This document shows, in pieces, positions 1-7,678 of a stretch of DNA of 36,070 nt. How positions within the stretch are numbered: position 1 is the first letter of the stretch; each line of letters starts with the position of its first letter. Source of the DNA: Burkholderiaceae bacterium. Lineage in GTDB: Bacteria; Pseudomonadota; Gammaproteobacteria; Burkholderiales; Burkholderiaceae_E. A program made the translations under genes and the position numbers. A model generated the notes under the pieces. The model was not told the DNA's origin, did not search any database, and saw only the letters and a program-made list of their open reading frames with translations. Where the stretch lies: contig JAJTYR010000036.1 in NCBI GenBank assembly GCA_021463505.1, positions 1 to 36,070 of the forward strand. Direction: 5' to 3'.

Positions 1-357
1 CTGCTCATGCTCTGTGCTCCTGTTTCTCTGGGCTCTATCCTCGCCCATCGGAGCAGCTTTTCCACTTTGGGCCGTGTTCAGATTTCCGGCGCCATCTCTC
101 TCTCCCATTACGTGACGGCATTCGACCCGAGCTTTGTGGGTCTGCGCGGCGATGCAGAGGCTACGGCCCAGGTGGCCAGGGACTTCATGATCTTCTATCA
201 GAAAGCCTCCGGCACGGCACCGGACAGATACACCATCGATCATTCGACCGACAGCTACGTTTTTGACCCCACGGGCCGCCTGCGCCTTGTCATTCGTTAT
301 GGGCAAGCCGCTGATGCAATTGCTGCCGATATCAAGCTGCTGCTTGCCGGGTATTAG
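1..357 (+). CDS. SCO1/SenC family copper chaperone, C-terminal fragment
   Basis: SCO proteins are membrane-anchored thioredoxin-fold chaperones that bring copper to the CuA or CuB site of heme-copper oxidases. The frame is open from the left edge and ends TAG at 355-357. From about base 100 it matches the end of the family: HYVTAFDPSFVGLRG, then DHSTDSYVFDP with the metal-binding His (base ~241), then the last helix ending IAADIKLLLAGY. The CxxxC part would lie further upstream and is absent. Bases 1 to ~100 (starting MLCAPVSLGS) do not resemble the part of SCO expected there, where a VDPxRDTP-like stretch should precede HYV. The gene is therefore truncated by the window edge, disrupted, or joined to foreign sequence. 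It is visibly poorer in GC than the genes that follow. The copper genes further right fit the assignment. Confidence 0.75.
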   Translation: MLMLCAPVSLGSILAHRSSFSTLGRVQISGAISLSHYVTAFDPSFVGLRGDAEATAQVARDFMIFYQKASGTAPDRYTIDHSTDSYVFDPTGRLRLVIRYGQAADAIAADIKLLLAGY

Positions 358-414
358 CCGACTGCTGTCGACGTATGGGCTGGGCGGGCAAGGCCAGAGG
401 GTGCTCATCGGGCT

Positions 415-433
415 GCCGGCACGCGGTGCCGGC
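415..433. terminator. Perfect hairpin between convergent genes
   Basis: GCCGGCAC at 415-422 pairs with GTGCCGGC at 426-433 around the loop GCG. It lies just after the minus-strand stop of the YitT-type gene (436-438) and about 60 bases after the SCO stop. No T-run follows on either strand, so it may be a weak or Rho-assisted terminator or only an RNA-stabilising stem. The rest of 358-435 shows nothing else. Confidence 0.4.
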
Positions 434-435
434 GG

Positions 436-1053
436 TCAGACCGCCATATAGCGCCCGGGCCGGTGATTCACGGCCAGCGTGAGGTTGAGCGCTACGGCAC
501 CGATCAGCGACAGTGCGACGATCGACGGCGTCAACACGCTGAGTGACGCCAGCAGGATCGCCGCGTCCATCGCCAGCTGTACCCAGCCCGCGCGCCAGCC
601 GAAGCGCTCCTGCAGATACAGCACCAGCACGTTGAAGCCGCCCAGGCTGCCGCGGTGCCGGAACAGGATCAGCAAGGCGATGCCGAGCAGCAGGCCGCCG
701 ACCAGCGCTGCCCAGGCGGGATGCACCGCGCCAAGCGGCAACAACGGACGCTGGAACTCGGTGATCGCAGAAAGCAGAATGACCGCCACCGCCGTCCTGA
801 CGGTGAACCGCCAGCCCATGCGCCAGAGCGCCAGCGCGAAGAACGGCAGGTTCACCAGCACGTACGCAGCGCCGAAAGGCAGGCCGAAGCGGTAGGTGAG
901 CAGCAGCGCGAGGCCCGTCGTTCCGCCGGTCATCAGGCCGGCCCGCTCGAACACGGCAATGCCGAGCGCCGCGAGGACCGCGGCCGACAGGAACGCGAGC
1001 ACGTCCTCGATCGTCGAGTGGTGCTGGGCGGGTGATGGAGGGGCTTCGGGCAT
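436..1053 (-). CDS. YitT/DUF161-type integral membrane protein
   Basis: This 205-residue inner-membrane protein has five to six hydrophobic segments. The glycine-rich start of the family is clear: AGLMTGGTTGLALLL near residues 38-52, and a second GSLGGFNVLVLYL motif near 135-147. YitT-like proteins are putative transporters of unknown substrate, and this is at the short end because the usual soluble C-terminal DUF2179 domain is missing. The ATG at 1053 (MPEAPPSPAQ) was chosen because upstream in-frame sequence is Arg/Pro-rich and overlaps the divergent ampG. It ends ...RPGRYMAV before TGA at 436-438. It is transcribed away from ampG across a 79-base gap that must hold both promoters. The family is fairly certain; the function is not known. 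Confidence 0.8.
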   Translation of the reverse strand: MPEAPPSPAQHHSTIEDVLAFLSAAVLAALGIAVFERAGLMTGGTTGLALLLTYRFGLPFGAAYVLVNLPFFALALWRMGWRFTVRTAVAVILLSAITEFQRPLLPLGAVHPAWAALVGGLLLGIALLILFRHRGSLGGFNVLVLYLQERFGWRAGWVQLAMDAAILLASLSVLTPSIVALSLIGAVALNLTLAVNHRPGRYMAV

Positions 1054-1132
1054 GCGCAGGCGGATCGGCGTCGGGTGGTCGCATCGTACGCCGGGCAAGC
1101 GCGGCAGCGCCGGCAGGTAAACTGCCCGCCCA

Positions 1133-2587
1133 GTGACCCGAGCGACTCGCCCCCTCCTGCAGGTGTTCGGCAACCGCCGCATCGCGGCGATGCTGCTGCT
1201 CGGGTTCGCCAGCGGCCTGCCGCTCGCGCTGTCGGCCGGCACGCTGCAGGCCTGGCTGACCGTCGAGGGGCTCGACATCCGCACCATCGGCTTCTTCGCG
1301 CTGGCGGGATTGCCGTACACCTTCAAGTTCGTCTGGGCGCCGCTGGCCGACCGCTTCGAGCCGCCGCTGGTGGGGCGGCGCCGCAGCTGGCTGGTGGTGA
1401 CGCAGCTGGGGCTGGCCGCGCTGTGCTTCGTGATGGCCACGCTCGACCCGAAGGCCTCGGTCGCCGCGGTGGGTGCCTGCGCGGTCGCGATCGCGTTCCT
1501 GTCGGCGTCGCAGGACATCGTCTTCGATGCCTATCGCACCGACCTGCTGCACGAGAACGAGCGCGGCGCCGGCGCCGCGGTGTCGGTGCTCGGCTACCGC
1601 CTGGCCATGCTGGTCTCCGGCGGGCTCGCGCTGATCCTCGCCGACCAGTGGCTCGGCTGGCCCGGCATGTTCCGCGCGATGGCGGCGCTGTTCGCGCTGA
1701 TGGCTGCGATCACGCTGTGGGCGCCGGCGACCCCGCCGGTGGCGTCCTCGAAGAGCGGCGTGCGTCGCGAGCTGGTCGGTTTCGTCGCGATGGTGGTCGC
1801 CGGCGCGGGGACGTTCTGGCTGTTGCGACAGCTGCCATGGCAACTGCTCGGCACGGGGCGCTTCGTTGCGCTGGGTGCCGACACGGTGATGTTGCTGGCG
1901 GCGATGTTCGCGGCCCTGCAGGCAGCGCGCCGCGCCGGCTTTCCGTCGTTTCTCGCGCCGTGGGACGCGTTCTTCGCTCGCGAGCGGGCAGCGGTGCTGC
2001 TGGCGATGATCGTGCTCTACAAGCTCGGCGATGCATTCGCCGGCAGCCTGTCGACCACCTTCCTGATTCGCGGGGCCGGCTTCACGGCGACCGAGGTCGG
2101 CGCCGTCAACAAGGTACTGGGCCTGGCGGCGACGATCGTCGGCGCACTCGCCGGTGGCGCATGGCTCGCGAGGCGCCCGCTCTACGGCTCGCTGATGCTC
2201 TTCGGAGTCCTGCAGGCCGTGTCCAACTTCGGCTACTGGCTGTTGTCGGTGCTGCCGAAGGACTACGCGCTGATGGCCGCGGCGATCGGCTTCGAGAACC
2301 TGTGCGGTGGCATGGGCACCGCGGCTTTCGTCGCGTTCCTGATGGCGCTCACCGACCGGCGCTTCTCGGCGGCGCAGTACGCGCTGCTGTCGGCGCTGTC
2401 GGCCGTGGGACGCGTCTACGTCGGACCGGCGTCGGGGGTCATGGTCGAGGCGCTCGGGTGGCCGACGTTCTTCGTGTTCACGGTGGGTGCGGCGCTGCCC
2501 GGACTGGCGCTGCTGCGGTGGCTCAAGCCACAGGTGGTCGGGCTCGATCGCCCCGCGCCAGCGCAGGCGGGCCGGGCGCGCGGATGA
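1133..2587 (+). CDS. ampG: AmpG-family muropeptide permease (MFS)
   Basis: AmpG imports GlcNAc-anhydroMurNAc peptides released during peptidoglycan turnover so that they can be recycled in the cytoplasm. The protein has 484 residues, close to the E. coli length. The N-terminal signature is strong: LLGFASGLPLALSAGTLQAW, then IGFFALAGLPYTFKFVWAPL, then SASQDIVFDAYRTDLL. Twelve or more hydrophobic helices follow the MFS pattern. The start is GTG at 1133, the only start that keeps the conserved NRRIAAMLLLGFASG stretch with a short leader; the ribosome site is poor. It is divergent from the YitT-type gene. No beta-lactamase or ampD lies nearby, so cell-wall recycling is the likely role rather than a local resistance circuit. 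A related sugar or siderophore MFS carrier is a weaker alternative. Confidence 0.85.
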   Translation: MTRATRPLLQVFGNRRIAAMLLLGFASGLPLALSAGTLQAWLTVEGLDIRTIGFFALAGLPYTFKFVWAPLADRFEPPLVGRRRSWLVVTQLGLAALCFVMATLDPKASVAAVGACAVAIAFLSASQDIVFDAYRTDLLHENERGAGAAVSVLGYRLAMLVSGGLALILADQWLGWPGMFRAMAALFALMAAITLWAPATPPVASSKSGVRRELVGFVAMVVAGAGTFWLLRQLPWQLLGTGRFVALGADTVMLLAAMFAALQAARRAGFPSFLAPWDAFFARERAAVLLAMIVLYKLGDAFAGSLSTTFLIRGAGFTATEVGAVNKVLGLAATIVGALAGGAWLARRPLYGSLMLFGVLQAVSNFGYWLLSVLPKDYALMAAAIGFENLCGGMGTAAFVAFLMALTDRRFSAAQYALLSALSAVGRVYVGPASGVMVEALGWPTFFVFTVGAALPGLALLRWLKPQVVGLDRPAPAQAGRARG

Positions 2588-2631
2588 TCGACGAGAGGCC
2601 GGTACACCGCCAGCGTCCGACGACGACGCCC

Positions 2632-2637
2632 TACAAT
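2632..2637 (+). promoter_or_regulatory. Candidate -10 element TACAAT before the thiolase gene
   Basis: TACAAT stands 55 bases before the thiolase ATG in a 105-base gap. It resembles sigma-70 -10 boxes common before genes of GC-rich betaproteobacteria. No good -35 hexamer is visible, so this is tentative. Confidence 0.35.
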
Positions 2638-2692
2638 TGCGCCGAGGCGGCGCGCGACAGCACGGGCCATCCATTCACCGAGGAACGCGAAC

Positions 2693-3895
2693 ATGACCGA
2701 AGTCTTCATCTGCGACGCCGTGCGCACCCCGATCGGCCGCTACGGCGGCGCCCTGTCGCGCGTGCGCACCGACGACCTGGCAGCGATCCCGTTGCGCGCG
2801 CTGCTGGCGCGCAACCCGAAGCTCGACCCGCGGGCGATCGAAGAAGTGATTCTCGGTTGTGCGAACCAGGCGGGCGAAGACAACCGCAACGTGGCGCGCA
2901 TGGCCGCGCTGCTGGCCGGTTGCCCGGCCGAAGTGCCCGGCGCGACGGTGAACCGGCTGTGCGGTTCGGGCATGGACGCCGTGGGCATGGTGGCACGGGC
3001 GATCCGCTGCGGCGAGATCGATCTCGGGATTGGCGGGGGCGTCGAGAGCATGTCGCGCGCGCCGTTCGTGATGCCCAAGGCCGACTCGGCGTTCTCGCGC
3101 AGCAACGCCGTCTACGACACGACGCTCGGCTGGCGCTTCGTCAATCCGTCGATGAAAAAACAATACGGCATCGATTCGATGCCCGAGACCGCGGAGAACG
3201 TCGCGGCCGAATTCGCGGTGTCGCGCGAGGACCAGGACGTGATGGCACTGCGCAGCCAGCAGCGCGCGCTGGCTGCGCAGAAGAGCGGTTTTTTTGCCGG
3301 CGAGATCGTGCCGGTCACGATTGCCCAGCGCAAGGGCGAGCCACTGGTGGTCGAGCGCGACGAGCATCCGCGCGAGACCAGCGCCGAGGCGCTCGCAAGG
3401 CTCGAGCCGATCGTCCGGCCGGGCGGAACGGTGACCGCGGGCAATGCGTCGGGGGTCAACGACGGCGCGGCCGCGATCATCCTCGCCAGCGAGGCGGCGG
3501 CGCAGCGCCACGGCCTGACGCCGCGCGCGCGCCTGGTCGCGATGGCGACGGCCGGCGTCGCGCCGCGCATCATGGGCATGGGCCCGGTGCCGGCGACGAA
3601 GAAGCTGCTCGCCCGGACCGGCCGCTCGATCGGCGAGATCGACGTGATCGAACTGAACGAGGCGTTCGCGGCGCAGGGCCTCGCGGTGCTGCGCGAACTC
3701 GGCGTGACGGATGACGCGCCACAGGTGAATCCGAACGGCGGGGCGATTGCGCTCGGCCACCCGCTCGGCATGTCCGGTGCGCGGCTGGTGCTCACCGCGG
3801 TCAATCAGTTGCACCGTGGCGGCGGGCGGTTCGCGGTGGCCACGATGTGCATCGGCGTCGGTCAGGGCATCGCCACGCTGATCGAGCGCGTCTGA
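2693..3895 (+). CDS. pcaF: 3-oxoadipyl-CoA thiolase-type acetyl-CoA acyltransferase
   Basis: Thiolases of this group cleave 3-oxoadipyl-CoA with CoA to succinyl-CoA and acetyl-CoA, the last step of the beta-ketoadipate and phenylacetate routes. The 400-residue length is exact for the family. The nucleophile is Cys90 in [10 protein letters not shown]; His356 in [16 protein letters not shown] and Cys386 in CIGVGQG complete the active site. [17 protein letters not shown] near 55-71 is typical of PcaF/PaaJ rather than PhaA or FadA. GAGG about 7 bases before the ATG supports the start. It stands alone: no other pca, paa or fad gene is in the window, so the real substrate could be another 3-ketoacyl-CoA. 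Thiolase identity is nearly certain, the PcaF subtype likely. Confidence 0.85.
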   Translation: MTEVFICDAVRTPIGRYGGALSRVRTDDLAAIPLRALLARNPKLDPRAIEEVILGCANQAGEDNRNVARMAALLAGCPAEVPGATVNRLCGSGMDAVGMVARAIRCGEIDLGIGGGVESMSRAPFVMPKADSAFSRSNAVYDTTLGWRFVNPSMKKQYGIDSMPETAENVAAEFAVSREDQDVMALRSQQRALAAQKSGFFAGEIVPVTIAQRKGEPLVVERDEHPRETSAEALARLEPIVRPGGTVTAGNASGVNDGAAAIILASEAAAQRHGLTPRARLVAMATAGVAPRIMGMGPVPATKKLLARTGRSIGEIDVIELNEAFAAQGLAVLRELGVTDDAPQVNPNGGAIALGHPLGMSGARLVLTAVNQLHRGGGRFAVATMCIGVGQGIATLIERV

Positions 3896-3956
3896 CGCGC
3901 GCCGGCAGCGATCGCAGGTGTCGCTGGCGGCCGGCGGCCGATCCGCAGGCCTGTCC

Positions 3957-3970
3957 TTGCGCTGGATCAA
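3957..3970 (+). promoter_or_regulatory. FNR/ANR-type half-palindrome before hsp20
   Basis: TTGCG-CTGG-ATCAA matches the FNR/ANR consensus TTGAT-N4-ATCAA at eight of ten positions, with a perfect right half. Its centre is 139 bases before the small heat-shock start, in the only gap over 200 bases in this part (3896-4102). Copper ATPase and NnrS genes nearby make oxygen-responsive control plausible. No convincing -10 was seen at the expected distance. Confidence 0.4.
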
Positions 3971-4102
3971 GCTGCCCGCCCTTCCGCGTGCCGCACCATT
4001 CACGCTGGCCGGCACCGGCTTGAAATCGGCCCGCCGAGCACTCATTTGACGGGAACGGGCCGGCAGCAGGCGCCGGCCGTCATCCATTGCAGGAGTGTTG
4101 CC

Positions 4103-4522
4103 ATGACCCGACTTTCCGTCTACGACCCGTTCGCCGAGGTCTTCCCCGAACTGTTCCGCGGCTTCTTCCAGCCGGCACGCGCGGCGGGTGCCGAAGCGCT
4201 CGAGATCCGCGTCGACGTCAAGGAGAACGACGGCGAATACACGGTGAATGCCGAGATTCCCGGCGTGAAGAAGGAAGATATCCAGGTACAGATCGACGGC
4301 AATCGCGTCTCGATCAGCGCCGAGGTCAAGCGCGAGTCCGAGAAGAAGGACGGCGAGCGCGTGCTGCGCAGCGAGCGCTACTACGGCGCGGTGGCGCGCA
4401 GTTTCTCGCTCGCCGCCGAACTGGACGAATCGAAGGCCGTGGCGAAGTACGACAACGGCGTGCTGACGCTGACGCTGCCGAAGAAAGCCACGCCGTCGGC
4501 CCGGCGCCTGGCGGTCAGCTGA
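4103..4522 (+). CDS. Hsp20/alpha-crystallin small heat-shock protein
   Basis: Small heat-shock proteins are ATP-independent cytoplasmic holdases that bind unfolding proteins and pass them to DnaK/ClpB. The product has 139 residues. After a short N-terminal arm (MTRLSVYDPFAEVFPELFRG) comes the alpha-crystallin domain, from EIRVDVKENDGEYTVNAEIPG near residue 33 to the family signature GVLTLTLPKK near 123-132. The C-terminal IxI-type anchor is not obvious; the tail ends SARRLAVS. AGGAG 7 bases before the ATG at 4103 fixes the start; an in-frame ATG at 4046 has no such site. An FNR-like site lies in the long leader. Its stop overlaps the end of the convergent metal-binding gene by 8 bases. Small heat-shock genes beside microaerobic and copper genes are common in betaproteobacteria. 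Confidence 0.92.
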   Translation: MTRLSVYDPFAEVFPELFRGFFQPARAAGAEALEIRVDVKENDGEYTVNAEIPGVKKEDIQVQIDGNRVSISAEVKRESEKKDGERVLRSERYYGAVARSFSLAAELDESKAVAKYDNGVLTLTLPKKATPSARRLAVS

Positions 4523-4715
4523 CCGGCCTGGCTTCGTAGCCCGCCTCGACGATCGCCCTGGCGATCGCGTCGGCGGGCCGGCTGGACTCGACCTTGACGA
4601 TGCCGCCGGCGAGGTCGACGTCGACCTTCGCCGCCGGGTCGAGTTCGTGGATCGAGGCGGTCACGGCTTTCACGCAATGACCGCAGGTCATGCCTTGGAC
4701 GTCGAAGGTGGGCAT
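4515..4715 (-). CDS. CopZ-type heavy-metal-associated (HMA) chaperone
   Basis: This is a 66-residue single-domain ferredoxin-fold metallochaperone. GMTCGHCVKAVT carries the two metal-binding cysteines of the MxCxxC motif near the N-terminus, and GYEARPV is the usual C-terminal edge strand. Such proteins carry Cu+ in the cytosol and hand it to the N-terminal domain of CopA, which is encoded divergently 40 bases away. GGGGAG 7-8 bases before the ATG at 4715 supports this start over the ATG at 4736. The coding end overlaps hsp20 by 8 bases, tail to tail. A mercury or zinc chaperone is possible in principle, but the neighbours point to copper. No CueR-type inverted repeat was recognised in the 40-base divergent gap. 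Confidence 0.88.
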   Translation of the reverse strand: MPTFDVQGMTCGHCVKAVTASIHELDPAAKVDVDLAGGIVKVESSRPADAIARAIVEAGYEARPVS

Positions 4716-4755
4716 ACTGGGGCTCCCCGGGTTCACCGATGAGGCTTTTTAGCAC

Positions 4756-7119
4756 ATGAGCGAAGCTGCCGCGCAGGCCGACCTCTCGGCGACCATGCTT
4801 GCGCTCGACATTGGCGGAATGACCTGCGCGGCCTGCGCGACGCGGGTGGAGAAGAGCCTGCGCAGGGTCGACGGTGTCGCCGACGCGGGCGTCAACCTCG
4901 CCACCGAGGTGGCGAGCGTGCGCATCGCGCCGGGTGCGGTGCGCGTCAGCGAGCTGATCGCCGCGGTCGAGGCGGCCGGCTACGAGGCGCGCGTGCACAC
5001 CGACACCGTCGCGGGCGTGCCGGCGATGCCGGTGCGCGCCGATCGCGGCGGATGGTGGGTTGCGGGCGCGGCGCTGCTGTCGCTGCCACTGGCCGCGCCG
5101 ATGTTTGCCGCGCCATTCGGCATCGACCCGATGCTCCCGGGCGGGTGGCAATTGTTGCTGGCGGCGCCGGTCCAGTTCGTGTTCGGTGCACGCTTCTACC
5201 GCGACGGCTGGAAAGCCGCACGCGCGCTCAGCGGCAACATGGACCTGCTGGTGGCGATCGGCACCTCCGCCGCGTTCGGCCTGAGCGTCTACGAATGGCT
5301 TGCGCACGGCGACGGCCACGACACGCACTACTACTTCGAAGCGTCGGCAGTGGTGATCACGCTGGTGCTGCTCGGCAAGTGGCTCGAAGCGCGTGCCAAA
5401 CGGCGCACCGTCGACGCGATCCGCGCCCTGCAGGCGCTGCGCCCCGACATCGCGCGCGTCGTCGTCGGCGCGCGCGAGCTCGAGTTGCCGATCGCGCAGG
5501 TGGCGTTGGGCGACGAGGTGCTGGTGCGCCCGGGCGAGCGCATTCCGGTCGATGGCGAGATCGTCGACGGGTTCACGCACGTCGACGAGTCGATGCTGAC
5601 GGGCGAGAGCAATCCGGTCTCGAAAGGCCCGGGCGCCCGGGTCGCCGGCGGCTCGATCAACGGCGAGGGGCTGCTGCGCCTGCGCACCGCGGCGATCGGC
5701 ACCGAGACCGTGCTGGCGCGCATCATCCGCCTGGTCGAGGACGCGCAGGCGGCGAAGGCGCCGATCCAGCGGCTGGTCGACCGCGTCAGCGCGGTATTCG
5801 TGCCGGTGGTGCTGGGCATCGGGTTGCTCACCCTGCTCGGCTGGGGGCTGGGCACCGGCGAGTGGACGCGCGCGGTGCTCAACGCGGTGTCGGTGCTGGT
5901 CATCGCGTGTCCGTGTGCGCTCGGCCTGGCCACGCCCACGGCGATCATGGCCGGCACCGGCGTGGCGGCACGCCACGGGATCCTGATCAAGGACGCGCAG
6001 GCGCTGGAACTGGCCCATGCGGTGCGCGCGGTGGCCTTCGACAAGACCGGCACGCTGACGCTCGGGCAGCCCACGCTGCTGGCCGCCGAGCCGGCGGCCG
6101 GGGTCGATCGCGCTGCGCTGCTGGCGCTGGCGGCGGCTGTGCAGCATGGCAGCGAGCATCCGCTGGCGAAGGCGGTGCAGCGCGCGTTCGATGCCGAGGC
6201 GGCAGGCGCAGCGCTGCCGCCGGTGTCCGGCATCCGCGCGGTTGCCGGTCGCGGGGTCAGCGCCACGCTGCCGCAGGACGGTGCCGAGGTGTTCATCGGC
6301 AGCGAGTCCTGGATGGCCGATCGCGGGGTCGACCTGACCGAGTTTGCGGCCTTCGCGACGGCCCAGCAGACCGATGGACGAACCGTCTCGTTCGTCGCGG
6401 TCGCGCCGACACGCGCCGGCGCGCGCCAGGCAATCGGCTCGGGCCCGGCAGGCCAGGCGCGCGAAGCGGGCGAAGCGGCGGACGAAGCAGATGTTGCGGG
6501 GGATGCAGCACGGGCCGATGACGGTGCCGGTGCGAATGCGCGGCCGCGGGCGCTCGGTCTGTTCGCCTTCGGCGATGCGATCAAGCCGGGTGCGGCCGAT
6601 GCGATCGCCGCGCTGCACCGGCTCGGGGTTCGCACGGTGCTGCTCACGGGCGACAACGCGGGTGCGGCGGCATCGGTGGCACGCAGGATCGGCCTGGACG
6701 AGGTCCGGGCGCAGGTGCTGCCCGAGCAGAAGGCCGAGGCGATTCGCTCGCTGCGCGTGCCCGGTACCGGTGGCACTCCGGTGGTCGCGATGGTCGGCGA
6801 TGGCGTCAACGACGCTCCGGCGCTGGCGGCCGCCGATGTGGGCATCGCGATGGGCACCGGCACCGACGTGGCGATGCACACCGCGGGCATCACGCTGATG
6901 CGCGGCGATCCCGCGTTGGTGCCGGCGGCGATCGACGTCTCGCGGCGCACCTACGCGAAGATCCGCCAGAACCTGTTCTGGGCGTTCGTCTACAACGTGA
7001 TCGGCATTCCGCTGGCCGCGCTCGGCTACCTGAGTCCGGTGGTCGCCGGGGCGGCGATGGCGCTCTCCAGCGTCAGCGTCGTCACCAATGCACTGACCCT
7101 GAGACGCTGGCGACCTTAA
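4756..7119 (+). CDS. copA: CopA Cu+-exporting P1B-type ATPase
   Basis: This inner-membrane pump uses ATP to move Cu+ out of the cytoplasm, for detoxification or to feed cuproprotein assembly. Domain order in the 787 residues: an N-terminal HMA domain with GMTCAAC (Cys24, Cys27); two helices before the actuator domain with TGES; the copper channel Cys385-Pro-Cys387; DKTGTLT with phospho-acceptor Asp429; HP in [18 protein letters not shown] near the end of the P-domain; and a final NALTLRRWR after MALSSVSVV. There is one HMA domain, where many homologues have two. An Ala/Gly/Glu/Asp-rich insertion of about 45 residues (residues ~550-598) separates the N- and P-domains. The ATG at 4756 has GAGG upstream. 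It is divergent from the CopZ-type gene. CPC and the HMA domain make Cu+ (or Ag+) the substrate. Confidence 0.95.
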   Translation: MSEAAAQADLSATMLALDIGGMTCAACATRVEKSLRRVDGVADAGVNLATEVASVRIAPGAVRVSELIAAVEAAGYEARVHTDTVAGVPAMPVRADRGGWWVAGAALLSLPLAAPMFAAPFGIDPMLPGGWQLLLAAPVQFVFGARFYRDGWKAARALSGNMDLLVAIGTSAAFGLSVYEWLAHGDGHDTHYYFEASAVVITLVLLGKWLEARAKRRTVDAIRALQALRPDIARVVVGARELELPIAQVALGDEVLVRPGERIPVDGEIVDGFTHVDESMLTGESNPVSKGPGARVAGGSINGEGLLRLRTAAIGTETVLARIIRLVEDAQAAKAPIQRLVDRVSAVFVPVVLGIGLLTLLGWGLGTGEWTRAVLNAVSVLVIACPCALGLATPTAIMAGTGVAARHGILIKDAQALELAHAVRAVAFDKTGTLTLGQPTLLAAEPAAGVDRAALLALAAAVQHGSEHPLAKAVQRAFDAEAAGAALPPVSGIRAVAGRGVSATLPQDGAEVFIGSESWMADRGVDLTEFAAFATAQQTDGRTVSFVAVAPTRAGARQAIGSGPAGQAREAGEAADEADVAGDAARADDGAGANARPRALGLFAFGDAIKPGAADAIAALHRLGVRTVLLTGDNAGAAASVARRIGLDEVRAQVLPEQKAEAIRSLRVPGTGGTPVVAMVGDGVNDAPALAAADVGIAMGTGTDVAMHTAGITLMRGDPALVPAAIDVSRRTYAKIRQNLFWAFVYNVIGIPLAALGYLSPVVAGAAMALSSVSVVTNALTLRRWRP

Positions 7120-7133
7120 GCCTGCCCTAAGTC

Positions 7134-7150
7134 GCGATCGGCAAGATCGC
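7134..7150 (+). terminator. Small hairpin after copA
   Basis: GCGATC at 7134-7139 pairs with GATCGC at 7145-7150 around a five-base loop, 14 bases after the copA stop. There is no U-run. It may mark the end of the copA message or lie in the leader of the next gene. Weak evidence. Confidence 0.2.
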
Positions 7151-7184
7151 ATCCACGGTTCGACTTCGATGAAGGGAGTGATTG

Positions 7185-7616
7185 GTGGAAGCCTTGCCCG
7201 TACGTTTCACGATCGATCTGCCCCTCGAGCGCGCCAGTGCGCTGCTGCGCCGCGAACTCGAGCGCGAGGGTTTCGTCGTCGCCGGTTCGGTGCAGCCCGA
7301 AGGTGAAGATCAGGACGACCGGCCGGCATCGCTGGCCCTGTACGCCTACCACGGACCGACGATGCAGGCGGCGTCGCGCGCGGATCGCCGGGTGGGTCTC
7401 TACATGCTGTGCGCGGTGACCATCCGGCCGCAGAACCAGGGTTGCAGCGAAATCCAGGGCATCTCGCCGAACCAGCTCGCCGGCGTCTGGGGCGGGCGGC
7501 GGCTCGAGCAGCACGCGGTGGCCCAGCGCCAGCACTTCGAGCGCGCGCTCAGCCGGCTGGAGTTCGACTACGCGCCCGCCGAGGCCGCCGGTTCGATGCG
7601 ACGCAGGGCGGCCTGA
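7185..7616 (+). CDS. DUF302-like small protein
   Basis: A 143-residue soluble protein with no signal peptide or membrane segment. The pattern resembles the DUF302 fold: a start RFTIDLPLERASALLRRELEREGF, then a central block running YHGPTMQAASRADRRVGLYM to CAVTIRPQN, equivalent to the helix before the LPC-like strand of DUF302. DUF302 proteins are dimeric, of unknown function, often found with redox or metal genes; copA lies 65 bases upstream on the same strand. AAGGGAG six bases before GTG at 7185 supports this start, with TTG at 7182 as an alternative. The C-terminus is Ala/Arg-rich. The gene looks real from codon bias and spacing. The family call is by eye and moderate. Confidence 0.6.
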   Translation: MEALPVRFTIDLPLERASALLRRELEREGFVVAGSVQPEGEDQDDRPASLALYAYHGPTMQAASRADRRVGLYMLCAVTIRPQNQGCSEIQGISPNQLAGVWGGRRLEQHAVAQRQHFERALSRLEFDYAPAEAAGSMRRRAA

Positions 7617-7634
7617 CGCCGCCTGATACCGCAA

Positions 7635-7658
7635 CCGGTGGCGAATGCGTGCCACCGG
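7635..7658. terminator. Hairpin between convergent DUF302-like gene and nnrS
   Basis: CCGGTGGC at 7635-7642 pairs perfectly with GCCACCGG at 7651-7658 across an eight-base loop. It sits in the 62-base gap between two convergent stop codons (7616 and 7679), the usual place for a bidirectional terminator. No T-tract follows, so factor-independent action is uncertain. Confidence 0.45.
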
Positions 7659-7678
7659 CAGTGCGCCGCGGACGCGCC

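Noticed and set aside
332-2674. Minus-strand open frame of 780 codons across the YitT-type and ampG genes
   Set aside because: Arg/Gln/His-rich, no recognisable domain, and antisense to a well-conserved AmpG protein. A shadow of high-GC coding sequence.
4716-4755. CueR-type operator between the CopZ-type gene and copA
   Set aside because: Only a short GGGG/CCCC palindrome is present; the long dyad with 19-base spacer expected for MerR-family control could not be found.
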